From assembly GCA_040756995.1 (NCBI GenBank), contig JBFLYK010000077.1, positions 1 to 26,594 of the forward strand: 26,594 nt of DNA. The letters are read 5' to 3'. Shown here one piece after another: positions 6,762 to 13,743 of this stretch. Position numbers and translations under genes: made by a program. Every line of letters starts with the position of its first letter. Within the stretch, counting starts at the first letter, position 1. Under the pieces are notes generated by a model. That model was not told the origin of the DNA. It did not search any database and saw nothing but the letters and a program-made list of their open reading frames with translations. Source of the DNA: BP-133 sp040756995. GTDB taxonomy: Bacteria; Actinomycetota; Acidimicrobiia; IMCC26256; BP-133.

Positions 6762-7966
6762 CAGGTGGCCGGAGCTCGCACGGTGAGATCAACCCCGATC
6801 AGCCGGGCCAGCTCCAGGAGGACGCCGGAGGCGTCCCGGTGCTCGCCCCCGGAGAGGATGGCGCTGGCCAGGTCGTCGAGGGCGTCGAGGGCCCGGGGGA
6901 CGTCGAGGTCGTCGTCGAGGGCGGCGCGGACCTCCTCGGCGAACGGGCGGGGGTCGGGGCCGCCCCGGAACCCGGGGTCGGACCCGGAGTGGGCCGCGGC
7001 CAGCAGCCGGCGCAGCAGCGCCTTGCCCTCGTCGAGGTCGGTGTCGAACCACTCGAAACCGGCCCGGTAGTGGTGACGGAGCAGGGCCAGCCGGATGGCC
7101 CGGGCATCGGCCACCTTGAGCAGGTCGCTCACGAACACCAGGTTCCCCAGCGACTTGCTCATCTTCTCGCCGTCGTAGGCGACCATCGCCGAGTGCATCC
7201 AGTGCCGGGCCAGCGGCTCGCCGGTGATCGAGGTGCTCTGGGCGATCTCGCTCTCGTGGTGGGGGAAGATCAGATCGGTGCCGCCGCCGTGGAGATCGAG
7301 CGTGGCGCCGTGGGCGGCCAGCACCATGGCCGAGCACTCGATGTGCCAGCCCGGCCGGCCGGGCCCGAAGGGGGCGTCCCAGGCCGGCTCGTCGGGGGCC
7401 GAGCGCTGCCAGAGCGTGAAGTCGAGCGGGTCGCGCTTGACCGGGTCGTCGGGCCGGCCGCCCCGCTCGGCGGCGATGCGGACCATGTCCTCCCGGCTGT
7501 AGTGCGACAGCTCCCCGTAGGCGGGAAACGTGGAGACGTCGAAGAACACCGACCCGTCCGCCCGGTAGGCGTGCCCGTTCTCCAGCAGCTTCCCGACGAG
7601 CTCGATGATCTGGGGCACGGCCTCGGTCGCCCGGGGCTCGGCCGCCGGCGGGCGCATGCCCAGCGCCTCCATGTCGGAGCGGAACCGGGCCATCTCGGCG
7701 TCGGCCAGCTCCAGGTAGTTCACGCCGAGCTCGCGGGCCTTGGGGAGGATCGAATCGTCGACGTCGGTCACGTTGCGGACCAGCGCCACCTCGTGGCCGA
7801 GCTCTTCGAGCCGCCGGATGAGGACGTCGTAGGTCAGGTAGGTGGCGGCGTGACCCAGGTGCGTGGAGTCGTAGGGCGTGATGCCACAGACGTACATCCG
7901 CACCAGCTTCGGCGGCTCGAACGGGACGATCGCCTGCCGGGCGGTGTCGTAGAGGCGGATCGGCAC
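6761..7966 (-). CDS. mshC: Cysteine:GlcN-Ins ligase of mycothiol synthesis (MshC-like), or a short cysteinyl-tRNA synthetase
   Basis: This is a class I synthetase fold. It has the HIGH-type motif HLGH (36-39), KMSKS (268-272), and zinc ligands C27, C211 and H236. MshC joins cysteine to glucosaminyl-inositol using ATP. Three points favour MshC over CysS. The N-terminal motif is MYVCGITPYDSTHLGHAATY, where CysS normally has CGPTVYD. An MshC-like stretch ERGGRPDDPVKRDPLD is present. The 401-residue length is near MshC (about 410) and lacks the C-terminal tRNA-binding part of CysS. Some segments are CysS-like (HHESEIAQS, KMSKSLGN), so doubt remains. The GTG at 7966 lies 7 nt after a TAGCCT -10, so a leaderless mRNA is likely. 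The stop overlaps the next ATG as TGATG. Confidence 0.8.
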   Translation of the reverse strand: MPIRLYDTARQAIVPFEPPKLVRMYVCGITPYDSTHLGHAATYLTYDVLIRRLEELGHEVALVRNVTDVDDSILPKARELGVNYLELADAEMARFRSDMEALGMRPPAAEPRATEAVPQIIELVGKLLENGHAYRADGSVFFDVSTFPAYGELSHYSREDMVRIAAERGGRPDDPVKRDPLDFTLWQRSAPDEPAWDAPFGPGRPGWHIECSAMVLAAHGATLDLHGGGTDLIFPHHESEIAQSTSITGEPLARHWMHSAMVAYDGEKMSKSLGNLVFVSDLLKVADARAIRLALLRHHYRAGFEWFDTDLDEGKALLRRLLAAAHSGSDPGFRGGPDPRPFAEEVRAALDDDLDVPRALDALDDLASAILSGGEHRDASGVLLELARLIGVDLTVRAPAT

Positions 7967-7973
7967 GCTTCGC

Positions 7974-7979
7974 AGGCTA
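7974..7979 (-). promoter_or_regulatory. Predicted -10 of a leaderless promoter for mshC
   Basis: TAGCCT on the minus strand is followed by 7 nt and then the GTG start at 7966. It lies in the 28-nt gap after npdG and contains no ribosome-binding site. Confidence 0.6.
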
Positions 7980-7994
7980 ACTGGAAGGTCCTGA

Positions 7995-8654
7995 CTAACT
8001 GGCCGGCATGAGGCGCAGCGTCGCTTTGCCGCCGTAGCGCACGTTGACGGTGAGCAGCACGGCGCAGAAGGCCTCGAGGGCGATGGCGTTCTCCAGCGGA
8101 CCGCCGTCGAGCGGCCGCAGCTCGGGCATGGCCGAGACCAGGGCGTGGGTGGCCCGCATGGCCTCGAGGTCGTCGGAGACGACGGCCACGTCGCCGTGCA
8201 GCGTCGCCTTGTCGAGGTTCTGGAGGGCGGCGGCCGGGATGTGATGGAGGGCGGCGGCCACCAGCGCCTCCGGTGCCGCCTTCTGCACCGCCTGGGCGAT
8301 CGAGCCCTCCTCGATGCGGACGGGCTCGAAGTTCGACCCCACCCGCCGCATGGCGTTGGCCATGGAGACCGTCGGCTTCCCCGCCAGCCGCGGCGCGTGC
8401 TCGGCGGCCGTGGCCACCGTCGCCTTGGCTGTGGTGCCGAGCACCACGATCTCGCCCGCCTCGGCCGCCTCGGCGTTGGTGACCGCCTCGATGTGCGCCA
8501 GGCGGGGCCCCCACCGGGCCACGAGCTCCTGGAGTGTGGCCTCGGCCTTGGCCCGGTCCCGGGACCCGAGGAACACCCGCTGCCCGCCGGCCGACAGGCG
8601 GGCGGCGAGGCCGCTGCCCGCCGGCCCCGTCCCACCGAGGATTCCGATCTTCAC
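7995..8654 (-). CDS. npdG: F420H2:NADP+ oxidoreductase (NADPH-dependent F420 reductase)
   Basis: The 219-residue protein opens with a Rossmann nucleotide-binding motif (KIGILGGTGPAGSGLAARL). It continues with the NADP phosphate-contact region FLGSRDRAKAEA, as in Fno/NpdG enzymes. The central VVLGTTAKATVATA and the ALHHIPAAAL segment also fit this family. The enzyme moves hydride between NADP(H) and cofactor F420, supplying reduced F420 to enzymes such as the LLM-class oxidoreductase at the right end of this window. The GTG start at 8654 lies 7 nt after a TAGCCT -10 and has no ribosome-binding site. The gene stands between the GroES-like gene and mshC, all in the same direction, with short gaps. 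Confidence 0.9.
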   Translation of the reverse strand: MKIGILGGTGPAGSGLAARLSAGGQRVFLGSRDRAKAEATLQELVARWGPRLAHIEAVTNAEAAEAGEIVVLGTTAKATVATAAEHAPRLAGKPTVSMANAMRRVGSNFEPVRIEEGSIAQAVQKAAPEALVAAALHHIPAAALQNLDKATLHGDVAVVSDDLEAMRATHALVSAMPELRPLDGGPLENAIALEAFCAVLLTVNVRYGGKATLRLMPAS

Positions 8655-8661
8655 TTCCCAG

Positions 8662-8667
8662 AGGCTA
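8662..8667 (-). promoter_or_regulatory. Predicted -10 of a leaderless promoter for npdG
   Basis: The minus strand reads TAGCCT, then 7 nt, then GTG. The first three bases (TAG) are also the stop codon of the upstream GroES-like gene, so the two signals share bases. Confidence 0.6.
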
Positions 8668-9012
8668 CAGGTAGAGCCCGGTCGCTCCCTCGCTGCGCTC
8701 CGAGGCCACGGCGTGGATGTCGCGCTCGCGGAGGATCAGGTAGTCGTCGCCGCGGATCTCCACCTCGTAGCCGCTCTCGGGCGAGAACAGCACCCGGTCG
8801 TGGGGTTCCACGTTGCGGACGGTGGGACCGAGGGCGATCACTTCGCCCCAGACCAGGCGCCGGTCGGCGGCGGCGGTGGCCGGGATGAGAATGCCGCTGC
8901 GGGACTTCCGTTCCCCCGCTTCCTTGGAGGGCGAGACGAGGAGCCGGTCGGCGGTCATCCGGATCGACTGCTTGACGTCGGAGCTGGCCACCGACTCATC
9001 CCGTTCAGCCAT
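8665..9012 (-). CDS. GroES-like (Cpn10) protein not next to groEL
   Basis: The 115-residue protein has the Cpn10 plan. MTADRLLVSP corresponds to the first strand. SGILIPATA precedes the variable mobile-loop side. WGEVIALGPT matches the GEVVAVGPG core, and RVLFSPESGYEVEIRGDDYLIL matches the C-terminal barrel. There is an N-terminal extension of about 17 polar residues and a 12-residue C-terminal tail. No groEL is adjacent, so this may be a diverged paralogue rather than the main co-chaperonin. I do not assign it the groES symbol. The ATG at 9012 lies 9 nt after a TAACCT -10 and diverges from ctaB. Confidence 0.82.
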   Translation of the reverse strand: MAERDESVASSDVKQSIRMTADRLLVSPSKEAGERKSRSGILIPATAAADRRLVWGEVIALGPTVRNVEPHDRVLFSPESGYEVEIRGDDYLILRERDIHAVASERSEGATGLYL

Positions 9013-9021
9013 ACGTTGGAA

Positions 9022-9027
9022 AGGTTA
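9022..9027 (-). promoter_or_regulatory. Predicted -10 for the GroES-like gene
   Basis: TAACCT on the minus strand lies 9 nt before the ATG at 9012, giving a nearly leaderless transcript. It is about 50 bp from the divergent ctaB -10. Confidence 0.5.
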
Positions 9028-9070
9028 CCGGTACGACCGCTCCGGTCCGGGTCGAACGGGATCGAGGCGG

Positions 9071-9076
9071 TACGCT
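9071..9076 (+). promoter_or_regulatory. Predicted -10 for ctaB and its upstream mini-ORF
   Basis: TACGCT is followed by 9 nt and an ATG at 9086 that opens a six-codon reading frame. The ctaB GTG lies 17 nt further on. Confidence 0.5.
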
Positions 9077-9085
9077 CGGGCCGTC

Positions 9086-9106
9086 ATGAAGGAGTCATCC
9101 CGGTGA
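9086..9106 (+). CDS. Six-codon upstream ORF (MKESSR) overlapping the ctaB start
   Basis: ATG AAG GAG TCA TCC CGG TGA. The stop overlaps the ctaB GTG (GTGA), and the second and third codons (AAGGAG) double as a Shine-Dalgarno sequence for ctaB. The frame is too short to judge by codon use. It may couple translation, or it may be a chance result of the AAGGAG motif. Confidence 0.35.
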   Translation: MKESSR

Positions 9107-10023
9107 GCGCGGCCGACGCCAGCGCCCTTGTCACTACCGCCCGCCCAGGCTGGCGGAGCCGCGTCGGCGCCTACATCGGGCTGACCAAGCCCCGCATCAT
9201 CGAGCTGCTGCTGGTGACGACCGTGCCGGCGATGGTGCTGGCCGACAAGGGCATGCCCTCGCCGTGGCTGGTGCTCACGGTGCTCTTCGGCGGGACGCTG
9301 GCCGCCGCCGGCGCCAACACCATCAACTGCGTCTGCGACCGCGACATCGACGAGAAGATGAAACGGACGCACGGGCGGCCCCTGCCGCTCGGGCTGGTCA
9401 CGCCGGAGCAGGCCCTGCGGTTCGGGATCGCCCTCGAGATCTTCGCCTTCATCTGGCTGTGGGCCACCACGAACCTGCTGGCCGCCACCCTGGCCGTGAG
9501 CGCCACCGCCTTCTACGTCTTCATCTACACGATGTGGCTGAAGCGGACGACGGCCCAGAACATCGTCATCGGTGGCGCCGCCGGAGCGGTCCCCGTCCTC
9601 GTCGGCTGGGCGGCCGTCACCGGCCGGGTGGGACTGCCGGCCTGGGTGATGTTCACGATCATCTTCATGTGGACGCCACCCCACTTCTGGGCCCTGGCCC
9701 TCAAGTACAAGGACGACTACGCCGCGGCCGGCGTCCCCATGCTCCCGGTCACGGCCGGCCCCAAGGCCGCCGCCCGCCAGATCCTGGCCTACTCCGTGGT
9801 GCTGGTCGGCGTGACACTCACGTTGTGCCCGGCGGCCCAGATGGGCCCGGTGTACCTGGTGGCCGCCCTCGTGCTCGGCGCCCGGTTCCTGCAGTGCGCC
9901 CGCCAGCTCAACCGGGACCGTTCCCCCAAGGCCGCGCTGCGGCTCTTCTCCTACTCCATCACCTACCTTGGCCTGCTCTTCGCCGCCATTGCCGTCGACG
10001 CGGTCGTCCAGCACCGCTTCTGA
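9103..10023 (+). CDS. ctaB: Heme o synthase (protoheme IX farnesyltransferase)
   Basis: This integral membrane prenyltransferase of the UbiA superfamily adds a farnesyl group to heme b, making heme o for cytochrome oxidases. The 306-residue chain has the first Asp-rich motif N75-x3-D79-x3-D83 (NCVCDRDIDEKMKRT). It also has the heme-family sequences RPLPLG, WLKRTTAQNIVIGGAAGA and WTPPHFWALALKYKDDY, and about eight or nine hydrophobic helices. I chose the GTG at 9103, preceded by AAGGAG at 8 nt. A short thioredoxin-like gene overlaps its end, which suggests a joint role in oxidase assembly. The rest of the oxidase cluster is not in this window. Confidence 0.97.
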   Translation: MSAADASALVTTARPGWRSRVGAYIGLTKPRIIELLLVTTVPAMVLADKGMPSPWLVLTVLFGGTLAAAGANTINCVCDRDIDEKMKRTHGRPLPLGLVTPEQALRFGIALEIFAFIWLWATTNLLAATLAVSATAFYVFIYTMWLKRTTAQNIVIGGAAGAVPVLVGWAAVTGRVGLPAWVMFTIIFMWTPPHFWALALKYKDDYAAAGVPMLPVTAGPKAAARQILAYSVVLVGVTLTLCPAAQMGPVYLVAALVLGARFLQCARQLNRDRSPKAALRLFSYSITYLGLLFAAIAVDAVVQHRF

Positions 10024-10582
10024 GCCGGCGGACAGGCGCACCGGCGGCCGGACCTTCCGGTACATCGCCTTCGTCCTGATCGTGCTGTCGGTGCCGATCA
10101 GCCTCGTCATCCGGCGGGCCCTCAACTCCGACGACCGGGTCGACCCCCTCCACTCCGGGCCGGCCCCGGCGTTCTCCCTGCAGTCGCTCGACGGCCAGAC
10201 CGTGTCGCTGTCCGACTTCCGGGGCGGGCCGGTGGTCGTGAACTTCTGGGGCGCCTGGTGCGAGGGGTGCCGCCTGCAGCTGCCGCTCCTGGCCGAGATG
10301 AAGCGCCGCTTCCCGGCCGTGCCGATCGTCGGGATCCTCTTCCAGGAGGATCCGGAGGTCGGACGGGGCGCCGCCGCCCACGGCGACGCCACCTGGCCCA
10401 CGCTCATAGACCCCGACGGGCGGGTGGCCGCCGCCTACGGCGTGGCCAGCGCCCCGGCGACGTTCTTCATCCGGGCCGACGGCACGATCGCCGCCGACCT
10501 CGTCGGCCCCGTCTCCACCGGCGTCCTCCAGAAGGGCTACCTGAGGATCGCTCCCGGCAGCACGCCGTCGACGTCGCGGTAG
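9968..10582 (+). CDS. Membrane-anchored thioredoxin-like protein (TlpA/ResA type)
   Basis: An uncleaved N-terminal helix (FRYIAFVLIVLSVPISLVI) precedes a TlpA/ResA-like thioredoxin domain. It begins GPAPAFSLQSLDGQTVSLSDFRGGPVVVNF and carries the redox motif W-C98-E-G-C101, followed later by the cis-Pro region SAPATFFI. Such proteins face the outside and handle disulfides of apocytochromes or copper carriers. The position directly after ctaB supports a role in oxidase maturation, but the exact partner is inferred. The start is uncertain. The frame has no ATG or GTG before the helix, only TTG codons at 9968 and 9989, both inside the end of ctaB, so translation is probably coupled. Confidence 0.88.
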   Translation: MACSSPPLPSTRSSSTASEPADRRTGGRTFRYIAFVLIVLSVPISLVIRRALNSDDRVDPLHSGPAPAFSLQSLDGQTVSLSDFRGGPVVVNFWGAWCEGCRLQLPLLAEMKRRFPAVPIVGILFQEDPEVGRGAAAHGDATWPTLIDPDGRVAAAYGVASAPATFFIRADGTIAADLVGPVSTGVLQKGYLRIAPGSTPSTSR

Positions 10583-10590
10583 CTCCCGTC

Positions 10591-11322
10591 TTATCCCTCT
10601 TCCCAGCGGAAGCTGCGGACGGCCAGGAGCGGCGTGAGCACCGCCCAGCCGGCGAGGATCGACAGGCGGGCGCCGGGGATCCCGGCACCGGTCAGCGCGC
10701 CCCGCAGGCACTCGGCCAGGGGGGCGGCGGGCAGCACGCGGGCGACGTCCTGCAGGGCCAGCGGCAGCTTGGCCAGCGGGTAGGCCATGCCGCCCAGGAC
10801 CAGCAGCAACAGGTAGCCGCCGTTGGCCACCGCCAGGGTGGCCTCGGCCCGCAGCGTGCCGGCCATGAGCAGGCCCAGGCCGGCGAAGGCGACGGTGCCG
10901 ATCATCATCACCGCCACCGCCTCGAGGAGGCCGCCGCCGGGTGACCAGCCGAGCACGAGCCCGGCCACGACGATGATCACCGCCTGGATGACCTCGACCA
11001 CCACGACGGTGAGGGTCTTGGCGGTGAGCAGGCCAGTCCGGCCCAGCGGTGTCGTGCCCAGCCGCTTGAGGACGCCGTAGCGGCGCTCGAACCCGGTGGC
11101 GATCCCGAGGCTGACCATGGCCGTCGACATCACCGCCAGGGCCAGCACCCCGGGAACGAGGAAGTCGAGCGGGTCCCGGTAGCCGGTGTCGACGAGGTCG
11201 ACGTTGCCGAAGAACACCAGGATCCCGACGGGGATCCCGAGCGTCACGAGCAGGCTCTCGCCCCGCCGCAGCGTCAGCCTGGTCTCCACCCCGACCTGGG
11301 CGCCCACCCCTTTGAAGCTCAT
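10591..11322 (-). CDS. ABC-2 type exporter permease
   Basis: The 243-residue membrane protein has six predicted helices: LLVTLGIPVGILVFF, the FLVPGVLALAVMSTAMVSLG segment, VVEVIQAVIIVVAGLVLG, AVAVMMIGTVAFAGLGLLMAG, NGGYLLLLVLGGMAYPL, and a C-terminal one. This is the ABC2_membrane layout of DrrB-like exporters. The cytosolic ERRYGVLKRLGTTPL segment is the typical coupling region after helix 2. Its ATG overlaps the stop of the ATPase gene as ATGA (11319-11322). The pair probably forms a two-subunit exporter of a lipid or drug-like compound, but nothing in the sequence shows the substrate. Only 8 bp separate its stop from the stop of the converging thioredoxin-like gene. Confidence 0.93.
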   Translation of the reverse strand: MSFKGVGAQVGVETRLTLRRGESLLVTLGIPVGILVFFGNVDLVDTGYRDPLDFLVPGVLALAVMSTAMVSLGIATGFERRYGVLKRLGTTPLGRTGLLTAKTLTVVVVEVIQAVIIVVAGLVLGWSPGGGLLEAVAVMMIGTVAFAGLGLLMAGTLRAEATLAVANGGYLLLLVLGGMAYPLAKLPLALQDVARVLPAAPLAECLRGALTGAGIPGARLSILAGWAVLTPLLAVRSFRWEEG

Positions 11323-12263
11323 GGTTCCTCCCCGCCGGCGGCCGACGGCTCCGAGGTCACCTGGAGGAACACCTCCTCCAGGGTCCGGCGGGCCGCCCGC
11401 AGGTCGCCGAGGGCGATGCCGTGGTCACGCAACCAGGCCGTCAGCGCCGCCACCAGCTCCGGGCTCGGAGCGGCGTGCACCACGTAGTACCCGGGCTTGC
11501 TCTCCACCACCGCCGCCGGCGCCAGCAGCAGGGCGGCGGCCAGGCCGGCGGTGTCGAGCCCCGGAGCGGCGGTGAACAACGTCTCCCCGCCACCGGCGGA
11601 GCGGGTGAGGTCACCGGGCGTCCCCAGGGCCACGAGATGGCCGCCGTCGATGATCGCCACCCGGTCGCAGAGCCGCTCCGCCTCGTCCATGGCGTGGGTG
11701 GTCAGGATGACCGTGGTCCCCCGCTCCTGCAGGCCGGTGACGACCTCCCAGGTGGTCAACCGGGCGTGAGGGTCCATCCCCGCCGTGGGTTCGTCGAGAA
11801 AGACGACCTCCGGCCGGCCGATCAGCGCCAGGGCCAGCGACAGCCGCTGCTTCTGCCCGCCCGACAGGCGGCGCACCAGCTTGCCGGCGACGGGCCGCAG
11901 ACCGACGAGGTCGAGCAGCGCCTCGGGGTTCTCCGGCTCCTCGTAGTAGGCGGCGAAGAGCCGCAGCGCCTCCAGTGGCCGGATCCCGGGATACAGGCCC
12001 CCCTCCTGGAGCATGACGCCGATCCGGGGGGTGAGCTTGCGGTGGTCCCGGATCGGGTCGAGGTCGAGGATGCGCACGGCGCCGCCGTCGGGCTTGCGGT
12101 AGCCCTCCAGCGTCTCGACCGTGGTCGTCTTGCCGGCGCCGTTGGGCCCGAGGAGGCCGAAGACCTCGCCCCGCTCGACGGTGAACGACAGCCCGTCCAC
12201 CGCCAGATGGGCGCCGTAGACCTTCGTGAGGCCGTCGACCACGACCGCCGGAGTCTCCGCCAC
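11319..12263 (-). CDS. ABC-2 exporter ATP-binding protein (DrrA/CcmA-like)
   Basis: The nucleotide-binding domain is complete. Walker A is GPNGAGKTT (39-47), the Q-loop is in MLQEGG, the signature is LSGGQ (133-137), Walker B is VVFLDEP (153-159), and the H-loop is TTH. Family-typical GMDPHARLTTWEVV follows Walker B. About 75 extra residues after the core (from GDLTRSAGG) match the C-terminal domain common in daunorubicin-type exporters. The GTG start at 12263 lies 9 nt after the stop of a zinc-ribbon microprotein, with GAGGGG overlapping that stop as ribosome-binding site. The protein powers the permease encoded immediately downstream. Confidence 0.95.
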   Translation of the reverse strand: MAETPAVVVDGLTKVYGAHLAVDGLSFTVERGEVFGLLGPNGAGKTTTVETLEGYRKPDGGAVRILDLDPIRDHRKLTPRIGVMLQEGGLYPGIRPLEALRLFAAYYEEPENPEALLDLVGLRPVAGKLVRRLSGGQKQRLSLALALIGRPEVVFLDEPTAGMDPHARLTTWEVVTGLQERGTTVILTTHAMDEAERLCDRVAIIDGGHLVALGTPGDLTRSAGGGETLFTAAPGLDTAGLAAALLLAPAAVVESKPGYYVVHAAPSPELVAALTAWLRDHGIALGDLRAARRTLEEVFLQVTSEPSAAGGEEP

Positions 12264-12272
12264 CGCCGCCCC

Positions 12273-12455
12273 TCAGCTGCCGCGGATCAGAAACACCAGC
12301 AGCGCCGTCAGGCCGTAGACGCCGGCCAGGCCGATGATCAGCCGCCGGTACCCGGCCCGGCCGAGATCGCCGGCCCGGTGCATCCCGCAGTTCGGGCACC
12401 GGGGCTCGTCGTCGGGGAGCACGGCACCGCAGAGCCGGCAGGGCGTGGCGTCCAT
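12273..12455 (-). CDS. Zinc-ribbon membrane microprotein (60 aa)
   Basis: The N-terminal half has two metal-binding knuckles, C6-x-x-C9 (CRLC) and C20-x-x-C23 (CPNC), a zinc-ribbon pattern. The C-terminal half is one transmembrane helix (about 39-57: RLIIGLAGVYGLTALLVFLI). The gene is first in a unit with the ABC-2 exporter and lies 9 nt before its ATPase gene. Its ATG at 12455 has a TAGCTT -10 only 9 nt upstream, with GAGAGG between them. The role is unknown. It could be an accessory subunit or simply a common actinobacterial small membrane protein. Confidence 0.8.
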   Translation of the reverse strand: MDATPCRLCGAVLPDDEPRCPNCGMHRAGDLGRAGYRRLIIGLAGVYGLTALLVFLIRGS

Positions 12456-12464
12456 CGCCTCTCG

Positions 12465-12470
12465 AAGCTA
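12465..12470 (-). promoter_or_regulatory. Predicted -10 for the zinc-ribbon/ABC exporter unit
   Basis: TAGCTT on the minus strand lies 9 nt before the ATG at 12455. It stands about 50 bp from the divergent acyl-CoA dehydrogenase -10. Confidence 0.5.
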
Positions 12471-12520
12471 GCCGCCGGGCCGCCAGCCGCCCGGCTCCGG
12501 GTGAGCCGGTTACCCCACAG

Positions 12521-12526
12521 TACGAT
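12521..12526 (+). promoter_or_regulatory. Predicted -10 of a leaderless promoter for the acyl-CoA dehydrogenase gene
   Basis: TACGAT is followed by seven bases (CGCCCCC) and the ATG at 12534. With a start site 6-7 nt after the -10, transcription would begin at the initiation codon. No ribosome-binding site is present. Confidence 0.65.
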
Positions 12527-12533
12527 CGCCCCC

Positions 12534-13733
12534 ATGATCACCAAGGACGAATTCCGGACCGAGGCCAGCGCCTTCCTCGAGGCCAACGCCAAGCGGCGGG
12601 TGGAGGTCACGCAGGCGTGGGGCGAGGGCGACGACGAGGTGGCGATCCTCCCCGAGCGCACCCCGGAGGAGGACGCCCGCATCCTGGCCGCGGCCAAGGA
12701 GTGGCGGGCCAAGGTGTTCGACGCCGGCTTCGGCTGGATCACCGGCCCCGAGGCCTACGGCGGCCGGGGCCTGCCCCGCGACTACGAGCGGATCTGGCAG
12801 AGCCTGGAGAACGACTACGACGTCCCGAGCATGGCGCCGTTCGGCATCGGCCTCGGCATGGTGGCCCCGACGATCCTGGCCCACGCCATCGAGGACGTGA
12901 AGCAGCGCTACCTCAAGCCGCTCTACCGGGGCGACATCGTGGCCTGCCAGCTGTTCTCCGAGCCGGTGGCCGGCTCCGACCTGGCCGGCATCCAGACGAA
13001 GGCCCTGCGCGACGGCGACGAATGGGTCCTCAACGGCCAGAAGGTGTGGACCTCGGGCGCCCACTACTCGGACATCGGCGAGATCATCACCCGGACGGCC
13101 ACCTACCCCGACAGCCGCCACCGGGGCCTGACGATGTTCGTCGTCGACATGAAGGCTCCCGGCGTCGAGGTCCGGCCGCTGCGCCAGATGACCGGCGGGG
13201 CGTCGTTCAACGAGGTGTTCTTCACCGACGTGCGGGTGCCCGACGACCACCGCCTCGGCGACGTCGACCAGGGCTGGACGGTGGCGCTGACCACGCTCAT
13301 GAACGAGCGCATGGCCATCGGCGGCGGCGGCGTCGGCAGCGGGCTGAACCTGGCCGGCCGCCTCCAGGCCCTGGCCCGCCACATGGGCGTGGCCGACGAT
13401 CCGATCGTCCGCCAGCAACTGGCCGACGTCCTCATCCGGCACTCGGTCAACCGCTACACGAACCTGCGGGCCATGGCCAAGCTGCGGGCCGGGCAGCTGC
13501 CCGGGCCGGAGCTGTCGACCCTCAAGCTGGCGCTGACCAACAACATGCAGCGGATGTCGGCCGTGCTGACCAGCCTGCTCGGCCCCCGGCTGGTGGCCGA
13601 CACCGGCGAGTGGGGCACGTTCGCCTGGTCCGACTTCGTGCTCAGCGTGCCCGGCCTGCGGGTGGCCGGCGGCACCGACGAGGTGCTGCGCAACATCGTC
13701 GGCGAACGGGTCCTGGGACTGCCCAAGAGCTGA
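12534..13733 (+). CDS. Acyl-CoA dehydrogenase
   Basis: This FAD flavoprotein oxidises acyl-CoA to enoyl-CoA. The 399-residue chain has the family signatures in order. These are the N-terminal helical domain with GFGWITGPEAYGG and the central FAD-contacting CQLFSEPVAGSDLAGIQTKA. WVLNGQKVWTSGAHYSDIGE follows, and the C-terminal end is GGTDEVLRNIVGERVLGLP. The long acidic insert at about 30-50 (EGDDEVAILPERTPEED) is typical of the actinobacterial and proteobacterial branch active on unusual or branched acyl chains. The substrate cannot be read here. The gene appears leaderless and is followed after 10 nt by a nitroreductase-like gene, probably in the same mRNA. Confidence 0.95.
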   Translation: MITKDEFRTEASAFLEANAKRRVEVTQAWGEGDDEVAILPERTPEEDARILAAAKEWRAKVFDAGFGWITGPEAYGGRGLPRDYERIWQSLENDYDVPSMAPFGIGLGMVAPTILAHAIEDVKQRYLKPLYRGDIVACQLFSEPVAGSDLAGIQTKALRDGDEWVLNGQKVWTSGAHYSDIGEIITRTATYPDSRHRGLTMFVVDMKAPGVEVRPLRQMTGGASFNEVFFTDVRVPDDHRLGDVDQGWTVALTTLMNERMAIGGGGVGSGLNLAGRLQALARHMGVADDPIVRQQLADVLIRHSVNRYTNLRAMAKLRAGQLPGPELSTLKLALTNNMQRMSAVLTSLLGPRLVADTGEWGTFAWSDFVLSVPGLRVAGGTDEVLRNIVGERVLGLPKS

Positions 13734-13743
13734 GGTTCCCCGG

